Source of the DNA: Sympetrum striolatum
Lineage: Eukaryota > Arthropoda > Insecta > Odonata > Libellulidae
Assembly (NCBI GenBank): GCA_947579665.1
Contig: OX388345.1
Span: forward strand, 70,547,454 to 70,611,453
Direction of reading: 5' to 3'
DNA length: 64,000 nucleotides
Each line of letters starts with the position of its first letter. The first letter of the stretch is position 1. A program made the translations under genes and the position numbers. The notes beneath the pieces are model-generated. The model did no database searches. It was not told where the DNA came from and was given only the letters and a program-made list of their open reading frames with translations. Of this stretch, positions 1-12,040 are shown piece by piece.

Positions 1-2373
1 AATGGATTTCTTCTCAGTTTAGTAATAAAGATAATTTCCTTCTAACCTTAGTTAAGGTGAAAATTATTAGAACGAAAGATATTTATTCAAAAGTATGGTT
101 CTACGAAATCCTTCTCTTTCGTATTTTCCCAATTTGAGTAAATTACTCATTCTTTTTCCGTTGTGGCTGGATTTTTTTAGACATCATGGAAGGTGTTTGG
201 CAAAAAGAGTTGTGATACTTTTACTTACAATAAAATAATCAACAGATTTCTAGGCGTTACTCGGAATGAAAGATCTACAAAACAGGGTGAATTGTATAAC
301 GCATGGGGAACCCTACTTTCAAATGTCGAATAAAAAGGCCGGCTGGCGATGACAATAATATAAAATCTTTTTCCAAGAAAAGTAGGTTACGAACATTTAA
401 AAGATGAAGAAATGTACCCGCTTTCTGAAATGTAAATGCCCTCTTCTTTAATTTGAAAGCTTTTAGGAAAAAAAAAAAGAAACCGCACCTTTTAAATCCT
501 TCCCTTAAGGATTTGAGGTAACAGATTTCTGGCTTCCTCTCCGGAAATACCATTTGCAGACTTTCCTCCGCCCTTCCCTCTCACCCTTGTAAACACTCCC
601 TATTTCCCCAAGTGCCGCTCCCTCACCAATCCTTTCAATTCAGCACCCGGGTGCCGGTCAAGTTGACAGGAGGTGCGGCTCTTGACCCATTGAAGCGAGC
701 GCCGTCTTTCACAGCGGCGGGGAGTGGAAGCTCGCTGGTTAAATGGGGATGGTAGGATGGGGCAGTGGGGGGCAGCGGTGCTCCGGCATTTCCAATGAGG
801 CATTCCTCTTTAAGAACGCTCCAGCACCCTCACCCTCTCTTCCGCACCCCGCGGGTTCCATTTGGGAGCGGTCCCACTTGGCCTGGATTCAGGTCCACAG
901 ATTTGACTGACTCATTGACGTTTTTTCGTTGCCGTTGACAACAGTTCTACCAACTGCGAGATGGTGATCGCATTTAATGAAAATATTTCCCCGGGGGAAA
1001 TGTGTTGAGCGGTGGCCTTATAACGAAAGTGTTTGGCTGATGGTGAACGGTAAAAGCCATGGTAAAATTTGAGAGCAGGGTAAACTATATAAACTTGTCA
1101 AGGGGGTGGAAATTTAGGACAGTTCTTGTAAACAATCAGGTCCCTTTTTATATGTACTTTTTATGAGCTATGTAACAGCAATATGCATGCTAGGGGGCGT
1201 AGTTCCATCACGCCATCCCTTTGTTCGCTCCGCCTCTTGCTGTGAAAGAAATATAACAATATTATATCACTAAAAAGAATAAGACTTGTAATTTTAAAAT
1301 TATAATTGCGCTTTTACACTAATGTTTAATTGAAACTGTATTTTTACATATTCAATTCATATGGAATTCAACTCTGTAAACCCTGTCACAATTTATTTAG
1401 CTAAAAAGATTTTTTTAAATGTATTATGCTGACCATTACTAATGCAATACTAGCACGATTAAAATGAGTTGTAATTGATTTCTCCATAGATTTTTTTCTT
1501 CTCTTTTTCTTCCACGCATTTATTGTTTTATTGTTGCTGGTATTAAGTTATTATTATATTTGGTATTCAATTTGGCTCAAATCTTTCTTGTAGGATTCTG
1601 TCGTGCTCAGATTGCTATTTGAAATGTATTAACTTGCATTGTTATTTTAATGGTATCCTTTTGATATACCTTTTTAGATAACATATTCTGCTTCTACCCC
1701 TTTGTGTATGTAACCCATCACAGTGGGGTTTATATCTTCTTCAACCTTCAGTTAAGAAGATATTCCCACAAACACAAACCTTTTGTGCTTCTGTTGAATT
1801 CTTCTTTAATATTTAACATATATATTAAGAATTGAGGTTAGTAGAATGAAGGACCAACATGGACTTGCTTTCATAAAGAGTTAATTCATTATTCAACAAT
1901 GGCGCGGGTTACCAAGGGAACGCATTCCAAACATAGCTAAATCTAAGGGTAGTATGGAGTATTATTAAATAAATCTCGCAACAACGGATAGGAAACGAAA
2001 TTAATTTATACAGAAATGAAATTTCAATTCAATTTCCTTTCGTAACTCTTCATTCTAGTTCATGCATCCAATGTTTCTTATTTAGCTTTATTCAAAATCT
2101 TCACGAATACCAATTTTATAAATCACGGAATAAAATTTAAGCTGATAAGCATTTTAATGAAACCACTGCAGGAAAAGGAAGGAATATTTTCTCCACTAAT
2201 ACTGAGACGGGGAATCCAGAAAAAATTCCCTTGAGAAAATTCTCTTTTACAGCGAGAAATTTCTTCGCTGGGAATATTTCATCAAGAAAGAATTTTTACG
2301 GTATTATGCTCACTCTCCTCGAGTATGTATTTACCATAAGATTCGCATGAATATCTAGTTAAGCTCAAAATGC
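1..2373. other. AT-rich non-coding DNA with one GC-richer patch
   Basis: No reading frame here resembles a protein. The stretch at about 590-900 is clearly richer in G+C than its surroundings; it is C+T-rich on the + strand at its left edge and holds several CCCG/GGGG runs. The remainder is AT-rich with many T and A runs. It could be intronic or intergenic; the downstream ratchet point on the + strand favours intron. I see no repeat, RNA gene or transposon terminus in it. Confidence 0.5.
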
Positions 2374-2379
2374 TCTCGG

Positions 2380-2455
2380 CCGTATTCATAGATTGTTTAG
2401 CAACCCTTAGCTACAGCTAACGTGTGACTTTTTCCAAATTCCGTATTCATAGATT
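2380..2455 (+). repeat. left subterminal direct repeats of the TIR element
   Basis: The 15-mer CCGTATTCATAGATT occurs at 2380-2394 and again at 2441-2455, about 61 bp apart in the same orientation. The first copy is the terminal inverted repeat itself. Repeated subterminal motifs are common transposase-binding arrangements, so this duplication supports a functional terminus. Confidence 0.8.
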
Positions 2456-5115
2456 TTGACTTGGCGCTGCTAAGGCTTTATTGGCATACAATGTAACTAA
2501 ATAAAATAGTTATCGCTAGTGACGCGGGACCCCTTGTTTAAAATGTAACTAGCGGATGATTTCGACGCCATAATGGAATTTCTTCCTCCGGTTTTCAGTG
2601 TGCAGTTGATCGATGAACCGATATTGTGTATTATTAGTAGTAAATTTGTTAGTTTTTACATTATAATTAGACTTTTAACTCTATTTTCTGTATTTCCTAA
2701 GTGTAGTATTGCATTTATTTATTGTTTGCATTCTTTTTGGTAGTCTATACGTAGCTGACAATATCGAGTTCATAAAAAGGTTTGTTCCGTTTGCTCTAAA
2801 ACGTATTTTTTCTACATTTTAATGTTATTTATCACTTTCTACTAATTAACATTTATGAGGGTGGTATCATTCCTTAATTTATCCTAAGCAACTTGTATGA
2901 ATTTCAATTAGCGTCTAGTTGTTTCTGAATGTGTATTCATATAAATTCGTTCCACGATGATACTGAAGTTTTGGAAGTAAAAGAGGTGAGAAAAATAGCA
3001 CATGGATGATTTTTTTAAGAGTTTATTCGCCTAAAGTGAATCTGAGATACTTATTTACAGAGAGTTTTAGATATAAATATAGATTTGCGGAATTGTGACG
3101 TGAAAGGTTACTTCGATTGATTGGGAGAAAGCCGAAGAAAGGAAGTTATATTTTTCATTTGTTAATGGAATTATTATCATTTGCCTTTAGTTACAGTATA
3201 GAGAAAAGTATGTGTTACATTTACTTTTGACTCAATAGTCGGTGTTTTTCATGACTGATAGTATAAAAGCTGCTTTAAGTATGCATGATAAAGATAAGTG
3301 GATAAATGATAATGGTGAATGATGTTAAAGTAAGTTAATGTGAATTTATAATTTGTTTCAAAACATTCATTTTTAAATCTGGACCATCAAAGTTTTTGCT
3401 TTAAGTATTGCATGCATTGTATTGTAAGAACAGTGTTATTTATGCCATATCTTGGCACTTGGCAGATTCATTGAAAAGGATAAATGGAAAATGCATACCT
3501 TTAATTCTTAATATCACCATGAAAAGAGAAACTTTTGTTGGGAAATTTATTGAACATTTGCATTTAAAGTTTAATTCATTGGGCTATAATGGAAATGTCA
3601 TTGTGATGACCCTCTGTAGGATTTTGTGTGTGAGCTTGCACCATTCTCATATAAAATTTTACTTAATCTTCTACTTTGCAAATCTGCTAACATTTCTTAT
3701 ACACTATATTAATTATTTTTAACAATGCTATAAAAGTGAAGTAATAATCAAGCCATTTTTATGTGAATGAACCTTAAAAGTTGATCAGTGATACATGGCA
3801 TAGCCAGATTGAAGAAATATGGCCATGGGAAAATGTTTATATACCAACTCTTGTTAAATTATTTTGCTTTGCCAAATACTTTTTATAAAAAATATTTTTA
3901 TTTTATCTTAACTTTATCTCTCATATATGCTATTTCAAGTTTTAGACTTATTTTATAAATATGATACTGTGAAATCACCAGTTAATGATATTCAATACCA
4001 ATCATCCTCCAGGGCATTTTCATTGCCTCTCTGTATTTATAATTCTTCATAATGAAAGAATAATTGAATAAAGATGTAATAGATTGATTTATATGAATAA
4101 ATGAAACTTCCAACCATATTCCTCAAACTTTTGACAATTATCTCTTGAGATTGAAACTATATACTTTATAAATCTAAGCCAATTTATACCATTCCATTAT
4201 CATATTCCCGGTTAAATAAAAACTGTAATTTACCTTTCATTGATTCAAAATTGATTTCAGAGGTATGCTAACTTTTCTATTGCAATAATATTCATTTTTA
4301 TTACTAAAAAATGTAATATTCACAGGAAGCATAATAACTACCGACTTAATTCTATATCTGTGAGTATAAATAGCAACAAATCGTAAGAAAGAACATGACA
4401 CTCTCGAAAACGATGGTTTAGTAGTCAACACACATTTCTAAACTCGTCTTGTGTCCAGTTAATCTCTTCATGACCCCCTTTCCGAATGCTTATTTATACT
4501 ACATATGAACTTAGGGTCTCAAATGAATGTAATTCATGAAAAACGATAAATCTTAACAAATAATACAATTTAAATTATCTGAATATGTACCCAGCCACTT
4601 TAAGTTATTAACAAGACATATAATTGGAAACTACGGAAGAAAATCTAGGTAAATTGTAGACCTAGTGAACTCACCTTACCTCGTCTGCCTTTCATATATT
4701 TATACCATAATATTTACGGCATTAAAAACCTTAAGGATTGATTTTTAGATATTTTAATTGAATAAACAACCCTAAAAATCAACGATGTAAAGACTATCTC
4801 CATCGTATCAATACGAAGAGCGTATGAATGTTTGCCCATCCTAGACATCATCTGTACGTTTTGAATTTATGTGATGTTATTTGTACCATAGAAAACCAAT
4901 AAGACAGATTTTACTTGAGAATATTTCAATAGAACAAACAGCAGAAAGAATTGATGATAGAGATACCATATCAATCGTTTTAATTAGAAAAATCGGATGA
5001 GAATTAGCCTTTCCTTCGGGCAGAAGCAATATAAACAACTTATTTTTCATTTGTTTGAGGTGCTGATGCGAGGTTGCCAAATCGAGTATGTCACTTTTCG
5101 CCGTATAGCAGTTGT

Positions 5116-5253
5116 CTACGTAGCAACCTCTAGTTACACGCTAGTTGAAATCTATGAATACCACATTTTAGTTAGTCATTAATCACTCGAAAGTGAATCA
5201 CTACGTAGCAACCTCTAGTTAAACGCTAAATCAACAATCTATGAATACGGCCG
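5116..5253 (-). repeat. right subterminal repeats of the TIR element
   Basis: CTACGTAGCAACCTCTAGTT is present at 5116-5135 and again at 5201-5220, with one mismatch in the continuing 8 bases; the period is 85 bp. Each copy is followed by AATCTATGAATAC, the reverse complement of the left terminal motif. The right terminus is therefore duplicated in the same way as the left. CTACGTAG is itself a palindrome. Confidence 0.75.
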
Positions 5254-5256
5254 TCT

Positions 5257-5629
5257 GAGTTTAGTCACGAACTCTTTAAGGTGTGAACCGATACATCTTA
5301 AATCAATGTATTATTTTCATATTTTTATATAAAAATATTTCTATTTTTATATTCGAATCTCTTTAATTCTGTGGTCATCACAATTAATTTGTGATTGTGA
5401 ATTTATGAAGTAATTTGGATGAATCGTTTCGAAGACTATCTAATGATAAGTATGACTATATGATGATGAGAATTCTAAGACTATAGAATGATTAGAATAT
5501 ATATGCGTTTACAACTGATGAAAATTTTATTTGGATAATATGTATTTACGAATTTTGAAACTTGTTGATTCTTAATAAAATTATTAATTTACCACTAATT
5601 ATAGTTTGATTGTAATTTTTAATAACAGA
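5257..5629. other. AT-rich spacer
   Basis: Very AT-rich DNA between the TIR element and the ratchet point. The final 30 bases are T-rich and contain TTTTTAATAAC, which could serve as a branch-point region for the downstream acceptor. Nothing else is seen. Confidence 0.5.
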
Positions 5630-5656
5630 ATTGTTTTCTCTCTTTACAGGTAAGGA
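5630..5656 (+). promoter_or_regulatory. candidate recursive splice site (ratchet point) 1
   Basis: A pyrimidine tract, TTGTTTTCTCTCTTTACAG, ends with AG at 5648-5649 and is followed directly by the donor GTAAGG at 5650. A strong 3' splice site fused to a strong 5' splice site with no exon between is the consensus of recursive splicing in Drosophila long introns (Y-tract, CAG|GTAAGT). After splicing to the upstream exon, the site would recreate a donor and remove the intron stepwise. A second GT-type donor, AAG|GTATTG, lies 53 bases downstream at 5702|5703, so a short cassette 'RS exon' (5650-5702) is also possible. Orientation implies a gene transcribed on the + strand. A chance match cannot be excluded from one site, but a second near-identical site exists at 52351. 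Confidence 0.6.
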
Positions 5657-6420
5657 TCGCTCCGGCTATTCACCCCAATCACTAGCAGATACATCTGACA
5701 AGGTATTGGTATATATCTTTGCTTTCGATAGCGTCATCATTTTTATAGCCATAGCTTCATTGAATGCCTAATTGCTCATTTGAGGCGAACACCTTACAAC
5801 GTGAGTGGGAAGATTCGCAGCTTTAGTAGAAGGTTGCAATTGGGTCTATCGTTTTCGGAGCGGCAACAATTTCATTCGGCTCGTTTTGGGTGTAAATCAC
5901 GAAATTACATATTTCGCCATTTCGTGCGTAGTCGGTTATTAGGCCAAATGACTCGGATTCCTGCTTAAGGGCTCGGATTTCCTAGAACTACACGCCCACA
6001 CATACCTTCATGAGGCACAGCCATAATTCTTCACTGATCGTGACTCACGGGCGGAGCGTTATCGCCCCGGAGCGCTTTCTTAATCTCCCTTCTTCCAGAT
6101 ATTTTCGCCCCCTCGCAAAATTACATTCGGAACAATTTCGCGAAGGAGCGTTCTTTGGTACAATCACCGAAATTAATTTGTTCCGGCAATTTAATATTTG
6201 GGATCTACTTTTGATTTACGCTCCTCTACCGTAGCCTTGTTCTCGGAAATTGTGTTAATTCCTATGATTCCAGCACTCATTTTGAATCAAGGAAGAGTTA
6301 CGTATATCAATTTTTTGGTCGAAATGAAAGGTTGGCTTGGAGGTTCGCGAAGATTTTCGGTGGTAACCTATGAGGAGGAAGGTTGGAAAGATGTTTTCCT
6401 TTAACAGTTCTAATATTCCA
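5657..6420. other. GC-richer island, putative regulatory block
   Basis: Immediately after the ratchet point the sequence becomes richer in G+C and CpG than its neighbours. Open frames at 5780-5968, 6010-6234 and 6198-6404 (+) arise only from the low TAA/TAG content and show no domain. The base composition contrasts sharply with the flanks at both edges. It is a candidate enhancer or conserved non-coding block; no function is proved by the sequence. Confidence 0.35.
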
Positions 6421-7089
6421 GTTTCTCATTTTGCATTAAGACTTTTCTTCTCCTCCCGGAAAAGGCTATACTCCTTTACGATACGTTGCTGAAAAAAAAT
6501 TTCCTTTTTACTATTTACTTGCATGGAGTAGAGGGTAAATTATGATTTTCATTCTTATCACTTAGATGGGCTGTGTGGACACTAGATATTAGCTTCATTA
6601 TTGGTCATTAAATCTCAAAAAAGTCCATCGGATGAGTGAAATTTCACTTTCATATTTTCTAATTATTTAAAATACGCATTTGGTAATATGGTATAATTGA
6701 ATTGCTGTTGCTAAGAACATCTTAGTTTCGCAAAGTCATCAAATATCAAAAACCTTTCCTTTTCATTGAAATTTAAATTAATTAAATTAACTTAAAGAAT
6801 TAATTATTAATCGGCCACATTTTAATTTGACTTAGGGATAAATGGAAGAGCAGACTTTTTAATTCACAATTTCGTCCGAAATTGTAGCGTCATTTATTTA
6901 TGTTTACAAAAACTTTTATTAACTGAATTCTTCAGTATTTCATTATTTTTCCAAAATCGATCATTTGTCTAAATATTTACATTTCTCTAGTGCACTTTAG
7001 AAACAGGACCGACATATATCCGTGTAAATGCGATGAATTGAATTATTAAGAAAACGTGTGATTTATAATCGAACATAAATTAAACAGTA
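6421..7089. other. AT-rich DNA with a cluster of TAATTA cores
   Basis: No gene. Between about 6774 and 6812 several TAATTA/ATTAAT cores, the generic homeodomain-binding core, are packed together. In AT-rich DNA this can be compositional, so it is noted without functional claim. Confidence 0.35.
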
Positions 7090-7480
7090 CAGACTCCCCT
7101 CGTCACCTCAAGGAAAGGCATTCATTCAATTCATTCAATGGTCTCCCCGTCCATGAACAATATTATGCTCACTTATCATCTTCTTGAATAATATTAGTCC
7201 AATTCTGTTAAACGAGTCAGTCGCCACTCTAACCTCGCTTAGGATTAGATATGGGGTCTCCTTAGGATGACGTAATAATTCAATAAGCAGAGAGGAGGTC
7301 CCGCATCTTCCGAAGACGTCCCCGCGCACGGCACTCGCGCGTTTTTAATTCGTGACTCACCATCTCTAAACTCAATGTCGCACCCGTCCCCATGTACTTG
7401 CCACCTCTTCGACTGCCTCCCGGAGACTCCGGTTTAAGCGGTCCATTTCCGGGATTATGTTCAACCGGTCTCCAGAGCCC
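7090..7480. other. GC-richer island
   Basis: A block with raised C+G and many CpG steps between AT-rich flanks. A small ATTCATTCA tandem lies near its left edge at about 7118-7138. The minus-strand frame 7135-7329 has no recognisable protein features. Confidence 0.35.
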
Positions 7481-7786
7481 TAAAGTTCTTAGCTAATACA
7501 ACAGTTTCACTGCTATTATAATTTAAACATTTAAAAACACTATTTTTTTGTTTAATTTGATACTACTGCTTAATCTTGAAAGGTTTTCTGCCAAGGAAGT
7601 CTAACTATGAGCATCTAGTGAAAGGCGTTAATTAAATTAGAAAAAATTAAATCTAAGAATTATTTTTCGTTGTAAATTTTGCCAAGTTTCCCCTCTCTTA
7701 TTATTATTAGGCAACTGTTTTAACAGAAACCAGATTTATTTTTAACTATTTTGATTATTGCGTAATATCAACTTTGCAACTTGGCA

Positions 7787-7990
7787 GCTCTCCTAATATA
7801 CATACATATAGAGGTCTTTATTAGGCGAAATTGGGACATTTTAGTCCCATCTTCCATTTAACCATAAACATTTAAAATACATATGACATAGTATATAAAA
7901 AATTCAAATCATATAAAAAAATAAAATACAAGTCTATAAAAATATTTTTTTTAAAATACAACTATATAAATCTATGTAACAAAATGAAAA
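7787..7990 (-). mobile_element. 3' end of a decayed non-LTR retrotransposon (LINE)
   Basis: On the minus strand this reads as an A/T-rich 3' untranslated region ending in a motif CCCAATTTCGCCTAATAAAG followed by a short TATGTATGT-type tail at the low-coordinate end. A final GCC + AATAAAG placed just before a simple-repeat tail is the typical 3' architecture of Jockey/CR1-like LINEs. No reverse-transcriptase frame is recognisable upstream (higher coordinates), so only the 5'-truncated tail is present. The element family is not identified. Confidence 0.5.
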
Positions 7991-8789
7991 ATATAAGGAT
8001 AAACCTTGTAAAGAAACGAAAGACGTATTACAAATTGTATGATGGAGTTATCCAGAGACTATATTGCATTCATGTACGTAATTTAATAATTACGGAATTC
8101 TTCTTTAATTGATGTTACAACTATTCTCGATATTACTTGCTTTCCATTCTCAAACAGTTCTGTGCTTCATTTGTACTAACTCAGCTAGTGTGACAATAGC
8201 CGGTGGCGTCTGGCAGGGGTCTGTCTACTGATTACTAAAACCATCTAGTTTTAGACTAGTATTTCTGATAATATGCGGAAAACAACCAGAAGTAACTAAG
8301 GGTTTTAGTAATTAATTCTCACTCACAAGCCTTTAAGCTTTCTATCTTAGTTCCGGTTTGTTGTCTTCTGAATTGAATTTATATCATCTATTCTGTTTGA
8401 GAATTCTGAACTAATGAATTTTTCGGAAGCTTTAGCAGATCTTACACTTTGTTCCAAATTTTCACACTTTTCAAGATCTCGTCTTCCTCAATCAGAAAGT
8501 GTATCCCAATTCTTTAATATTAAAATCCTTTCCTTTTTAATTGTTCCGTTGTTTGCTGAATTATATCGCGTCATATCACTGTTTGTTGTATTTGCATCAC
8601 ATAATTTATAGAGGAAGCATTAATTGTGTGGAATTCCATTACGGATAAAATAAAAATTCACTGCGTCTAAAACTACACCATTTTAATACTCAATTTTTCT
8701 TCGGTCGTACGAGCAAAGAACATCACCTTTTTAATACACTGCATTTTTATTCAAATCGTAATTCTTATAGCCCCGTCCCATATTTTGCA
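7991..8789. other. AT-rich non-coding DNA
   Basis: I see no gene, terminal repeat or tandem repeat. Open frames such as 8414-8611 (+) have hydrophobic, AT-driven compositions and no domain. Confidence 0.45.
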
Positions 8790-9420
8790 ATTGTGTCATG
8801 TTATATAGGCTATGCGTTTGGGATGCTTCCAAAGTATAATTCTCCGGATTTCGAGTCCTCGAAACCCTACGTCAACCCTACTTACACCCCATTTCGCTCG
8901 ACCCACACTGCAGATCTGCAGAAGCTGCATTCCAGAGGGTCGCGCAAGGTGCGTAGGCGGAGGTCGAATCCGTCAAGGGCCCCAAGATTGAAGATCCATT
9001 TCACCTCCTCGCATGCTACGAACTGGGTTGTGTGACGTCACCCGCCGGCGCCAACCTCCGCGCAATTGGTGCGTGGGCGCCTCTCCAACAGGAAGACTCG
9101 CGGGGGATCGACCAGCATGCCCACCAAGGTCTTCCCCAAGGAGATGATGATCACTGGACCCATTCAATGGGAACAAAGGCACAGAGTGTCTCTTTAAAGG
9201 ATGGACGGTTGACTTTTGATAAAGGAGGAGGTGGCGTAATGGTCGGGAATTACGCTGTATAAGGAAAGGCATTTTTCGTGGTGTGCAGAATCGTGACGTA
9301 AGAGCAGAGGAGGAGGGGGAGTGTCGGTAATGCTGAGGTTAAATCAAAGTCGCGACTTTTCGGTGACTCGGCGACAAGTGAACGTTTTCAGCGAGGTTCG
9401 TCGTGATAAATTGGGGAGGC
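8790..9420. other. GC-rich, CpG-rich island containing a CRE
   Basis: The most GC-rich block in the left third, with dense CpG, GCCGGCGCC and GGGGG-type runs. Overlapping frames on both strands (8793-9035 and 9032-9262 +, 8973-9272 -) are open together, which is what high GC without stop codons gives and not what one gene gives. It could be a promoter- or enhancer-like element. Confidence 0.4.
9033..9040. promoter_or_regulatory. perfect CRE palindrome TGACGTCA
   Basis: An exact cyclic-AMP response element, the CREB/ATF dimer binding site, lies in the centre of the GC-rich island. An 8-mer is expected by chance about once per window this size, so its position within the island is the only support for function. 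Confidence 0.4.
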
Positions 9421-11373
9421 AAGGATTGCCACCTTGACCCAGATAGAAACGGCTTCCGCTATCAGGTGGATTGTTCGTCTTTTCCGCCGGTCACGTCGGT
9501 CATACTGCAGAATTTTGCATTGGATAATCTTTATTTTAGGTCCGCACTAGCCAATTCTGTGAAGTCCAATAGTTACAGCTTGTTTTTAAAAACGTAATAT
9601 CTACCAATTGATTAGAAGGAGAAGAAACAGTTTTCAATCAGATACATCTTATTGTCATTAAAATCTATTTTTACTTAATTACGTAATTAAAATATCCGAC
9701 CATACGCTACGGAGTAAAAAGCTGGGAAGCCAATTATAAGGCTAGAAACAAGGTCCGCGGCAAAAATTGCCCGAGAGAAATTCGTGAAGTCCCACAGGGA
9801 TTAGTATTCGGTCCTGTCTAGGATTAGTTAGAGCTGGGGTGCTGGAAAAATGACATGAATGAAGAAAGGAAACCAAAATATTTGGGATGATATTAGGTAA
9901 GCCGATACATACGTTTCACACAGCTTGCTTTCCTAAAAGTTCATTCACGAGGGTTAAAATCGATTTTTTGTAAAAATTAGATCTATAATTTTAAATACTG
10001 TAATCGATTAACATATGATCGTAGTGCGTCAACTGAATAAACTATTTTCCAAGAATATTAATACTTGAAAATTCAATGGTTTATTTCATCTGTTTGGCTC
10101 GCAAAGATTCGATATTAGCTTTCGCTTTGGTCCTCTACGGTTTAGTTTACGAAGAGATCAGAATTACACCCCTTGATTACGTAGCTGTAAGTTGTAAGGT
10201 AAGTGTCAAAAGATAGTCGTTTCCGCCACCCTGGGTCTAGAAATTTTCAGTATGAAATATCGTATTTTACCTATGTAAAGTAGAAAATTGATTTTATAGT
10301 AACTCAAAGATTAGTTCACTGGTGACATTATTTCTGTGACATAAACACCTAATGTAAACGACGGACTTTCAAATGATTGCCATTTATAATGCTTTGGAAT
10401 TTAAAATTTGAGATCCTGAATATTCAACTCGTGGTATTTATCCATTCGTTGGGCAGGCCTGGGAGTTTGCAGAATCCTTTACTATTGATCTGTCTCCCGC
10501 GCGCGGGTTCACTTACTACGTTTGTTTTGTAGTAGAATGGCTGGTATCGATCTCTTTACACACACGATCTCCTGCATCCGTATTTTTCAACTGCGCCCTT
10601 CCCCGTTATTATTCCTATCCTAATAAATGGGAGCAGGAATGAAGGTCTGTCGCCAAAACTCGAAATGAAATTCATATTCATTCACTGCTATTTTTATATT
10701 TTAATTTTATTTCACTGCTACTATTATAACTAGAAAGATAAACCGGTTGGAGCATTTATGTAGAGAATATCATTATGCATATCCACCCTTGTAATTTCAT
10801 TGACTGACTGAACTTGCCGACACTCAGTTGTTCAACATTAACTACGACAGATCAGGTTTAACCGACAACTCGTTTAACCGACGGCTTCGTTTGTTTCTTT
10901 ACCGTCATATTTACGGAGCTGGATAGTTTTCTGAGTCCACAAAATCAGCAATATAACTCAATGCTATTTACCATTAGACAGATGAATGGATATTTGTTTC
11001 TTAGTTTAGAAACTTACGTATGATTGGAGACCGCATTTTCTCATATTATGTTGTAGTAATACTTTATAAGTGTTTACTTTACTCTTTAGTTATTACTGTG
11101 CTAATTAGTTATTTGCAATACTTTATTAGCTGTATTCGTTCCTGTTTAGATTCAAGAGATAGTTCTACTGATTCAGAACTCAATGGAAGACGTGTTTAGT
11201 ACTTTCAAATCATTTAAAAGTTAAAGTTAAGAAAGCCATATTACAATTCTTGGGTAAATAATAAAATTAATTAACCCAAAGACTAGTCAGCTGTTATTTG
11301 AATAAGTAATATTGATAATGAAGCTATAAATCATTTAAAATGCATTATATCAAAGAATACCTAATGGTTAAAT
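9421..11373. other. non-coding DNA without recognised features
   Basis: Mostly AT-rich. A perfect 12-bp palindrome CCCGCGCGCGGG sits near 10497-10508. ATTTCACTGCTA recurs twice near 10678-10720. No gene, transposon terminus or splice-site pair of good quality is seen; GGTAAGT near 10200 lacks an upstream pyrimidine tract. Confidence 0.4.
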
Positions 11374-12040
11374 GTGTGTTCACCAAATCAGTTCGCTCAA
11401 ATGAGTGTCGTTGAAATAAGTGTTAGTTTAGTGTGTGTCGGGCAAACGATACGATTCCCACTAAAGTCCGAGTGCGACACTCCGACGGAAAAGTCATTCA
11501 CGTGGCGGAAAGTTAAGGTACTTAATCATCCTCATCTCATTCGGTGCGTGTGCCTAAAAACATCTCGTTCCTTTTTTGCGAACCAGATCAGAAAAAAAGG
11601 CGCGATTTGACGGGCGCGGCATCGCGCTGGGTGTGTCGGCCTTTGCAAAACAACGTTAATCTCGCATTCGCGGGGGGAAAGGGGTAAACACCGGATCTGA
11701 ATGGAAATTGCATCGCACGTTCGGAAGGTCGTTGGAACCATCGATCTCCGAATCCGAATGATAATTTATGCCGACCCACATCGGGATTTCCCTCTGGTAA
11801 GGCCCTCTCAATAGGGCCAATTAACCCATTGATCAATCCACACGGGCCCTCCAGGAATCGCCAGGTCGTCAATTATCGGTGAAAAATGAGCGATCGGCCT
11901 CGTTCCACATCATGTATCGACTGGTGATTAGGGGATGTCGAGAGATGGCGTTGATATTCGTCATCCCGTAACAAGATGAAACCGGTGCCTCGTTCTCGCG
12001 AGAGCCATTCGTGTCGACCCATCTCCTTCGCTCATTGTTC
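11374..12040. other. GC-richer island
   Basis: CpG-rich block with overlapping open frames on both strands (11374-11610 +, 11532-11741 -, 11588-11872 -), again a composition effect. The flanks fall abruptly to AT-rich sequence. Candidate regulatory or conserved non-coding block. Confidence 0.35.

Larger units (their letters stand above)
2377..5253. mobile_element. 2.88-kb terminal-inverted-repeat DNA element with 3-bp target duplication
   Basis: The left end (2377-2397) and the right end (5233-5253) are perfect inverted repeats of about 21 bp beginning CGGCCGTATTCATAGATTG. Both ends are flanked by TCT (2374-2376 and 5254-5256), a clean 3-bp target-site duplication. Each end also carries an internal second copy of its terminal motif (see the subterminal repeat entries). 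A 3-bp duplication is typical of the PIF/Harbinger superfamily, although that group prefers TWA rather than TCT, so the assignment is tentative. The interior is AT-rich; its longest frame (3408-3722, +) does not resemble a transposase, and no DDE domain was recognised. A short frame at about 2554-2640 (+) encodes an acidic, start-like peptide but soon runs into AT-rich sequence. This is probably a non-autonomous or decayed copy. Confidence 0.75.

Noticed and set aside
3408..3722. 104-codon + frame inside the TIR element as a transposase
   Set aside because: No DDE motifs or helix-turn-helix; the composition is AT-driven hydrophobic.
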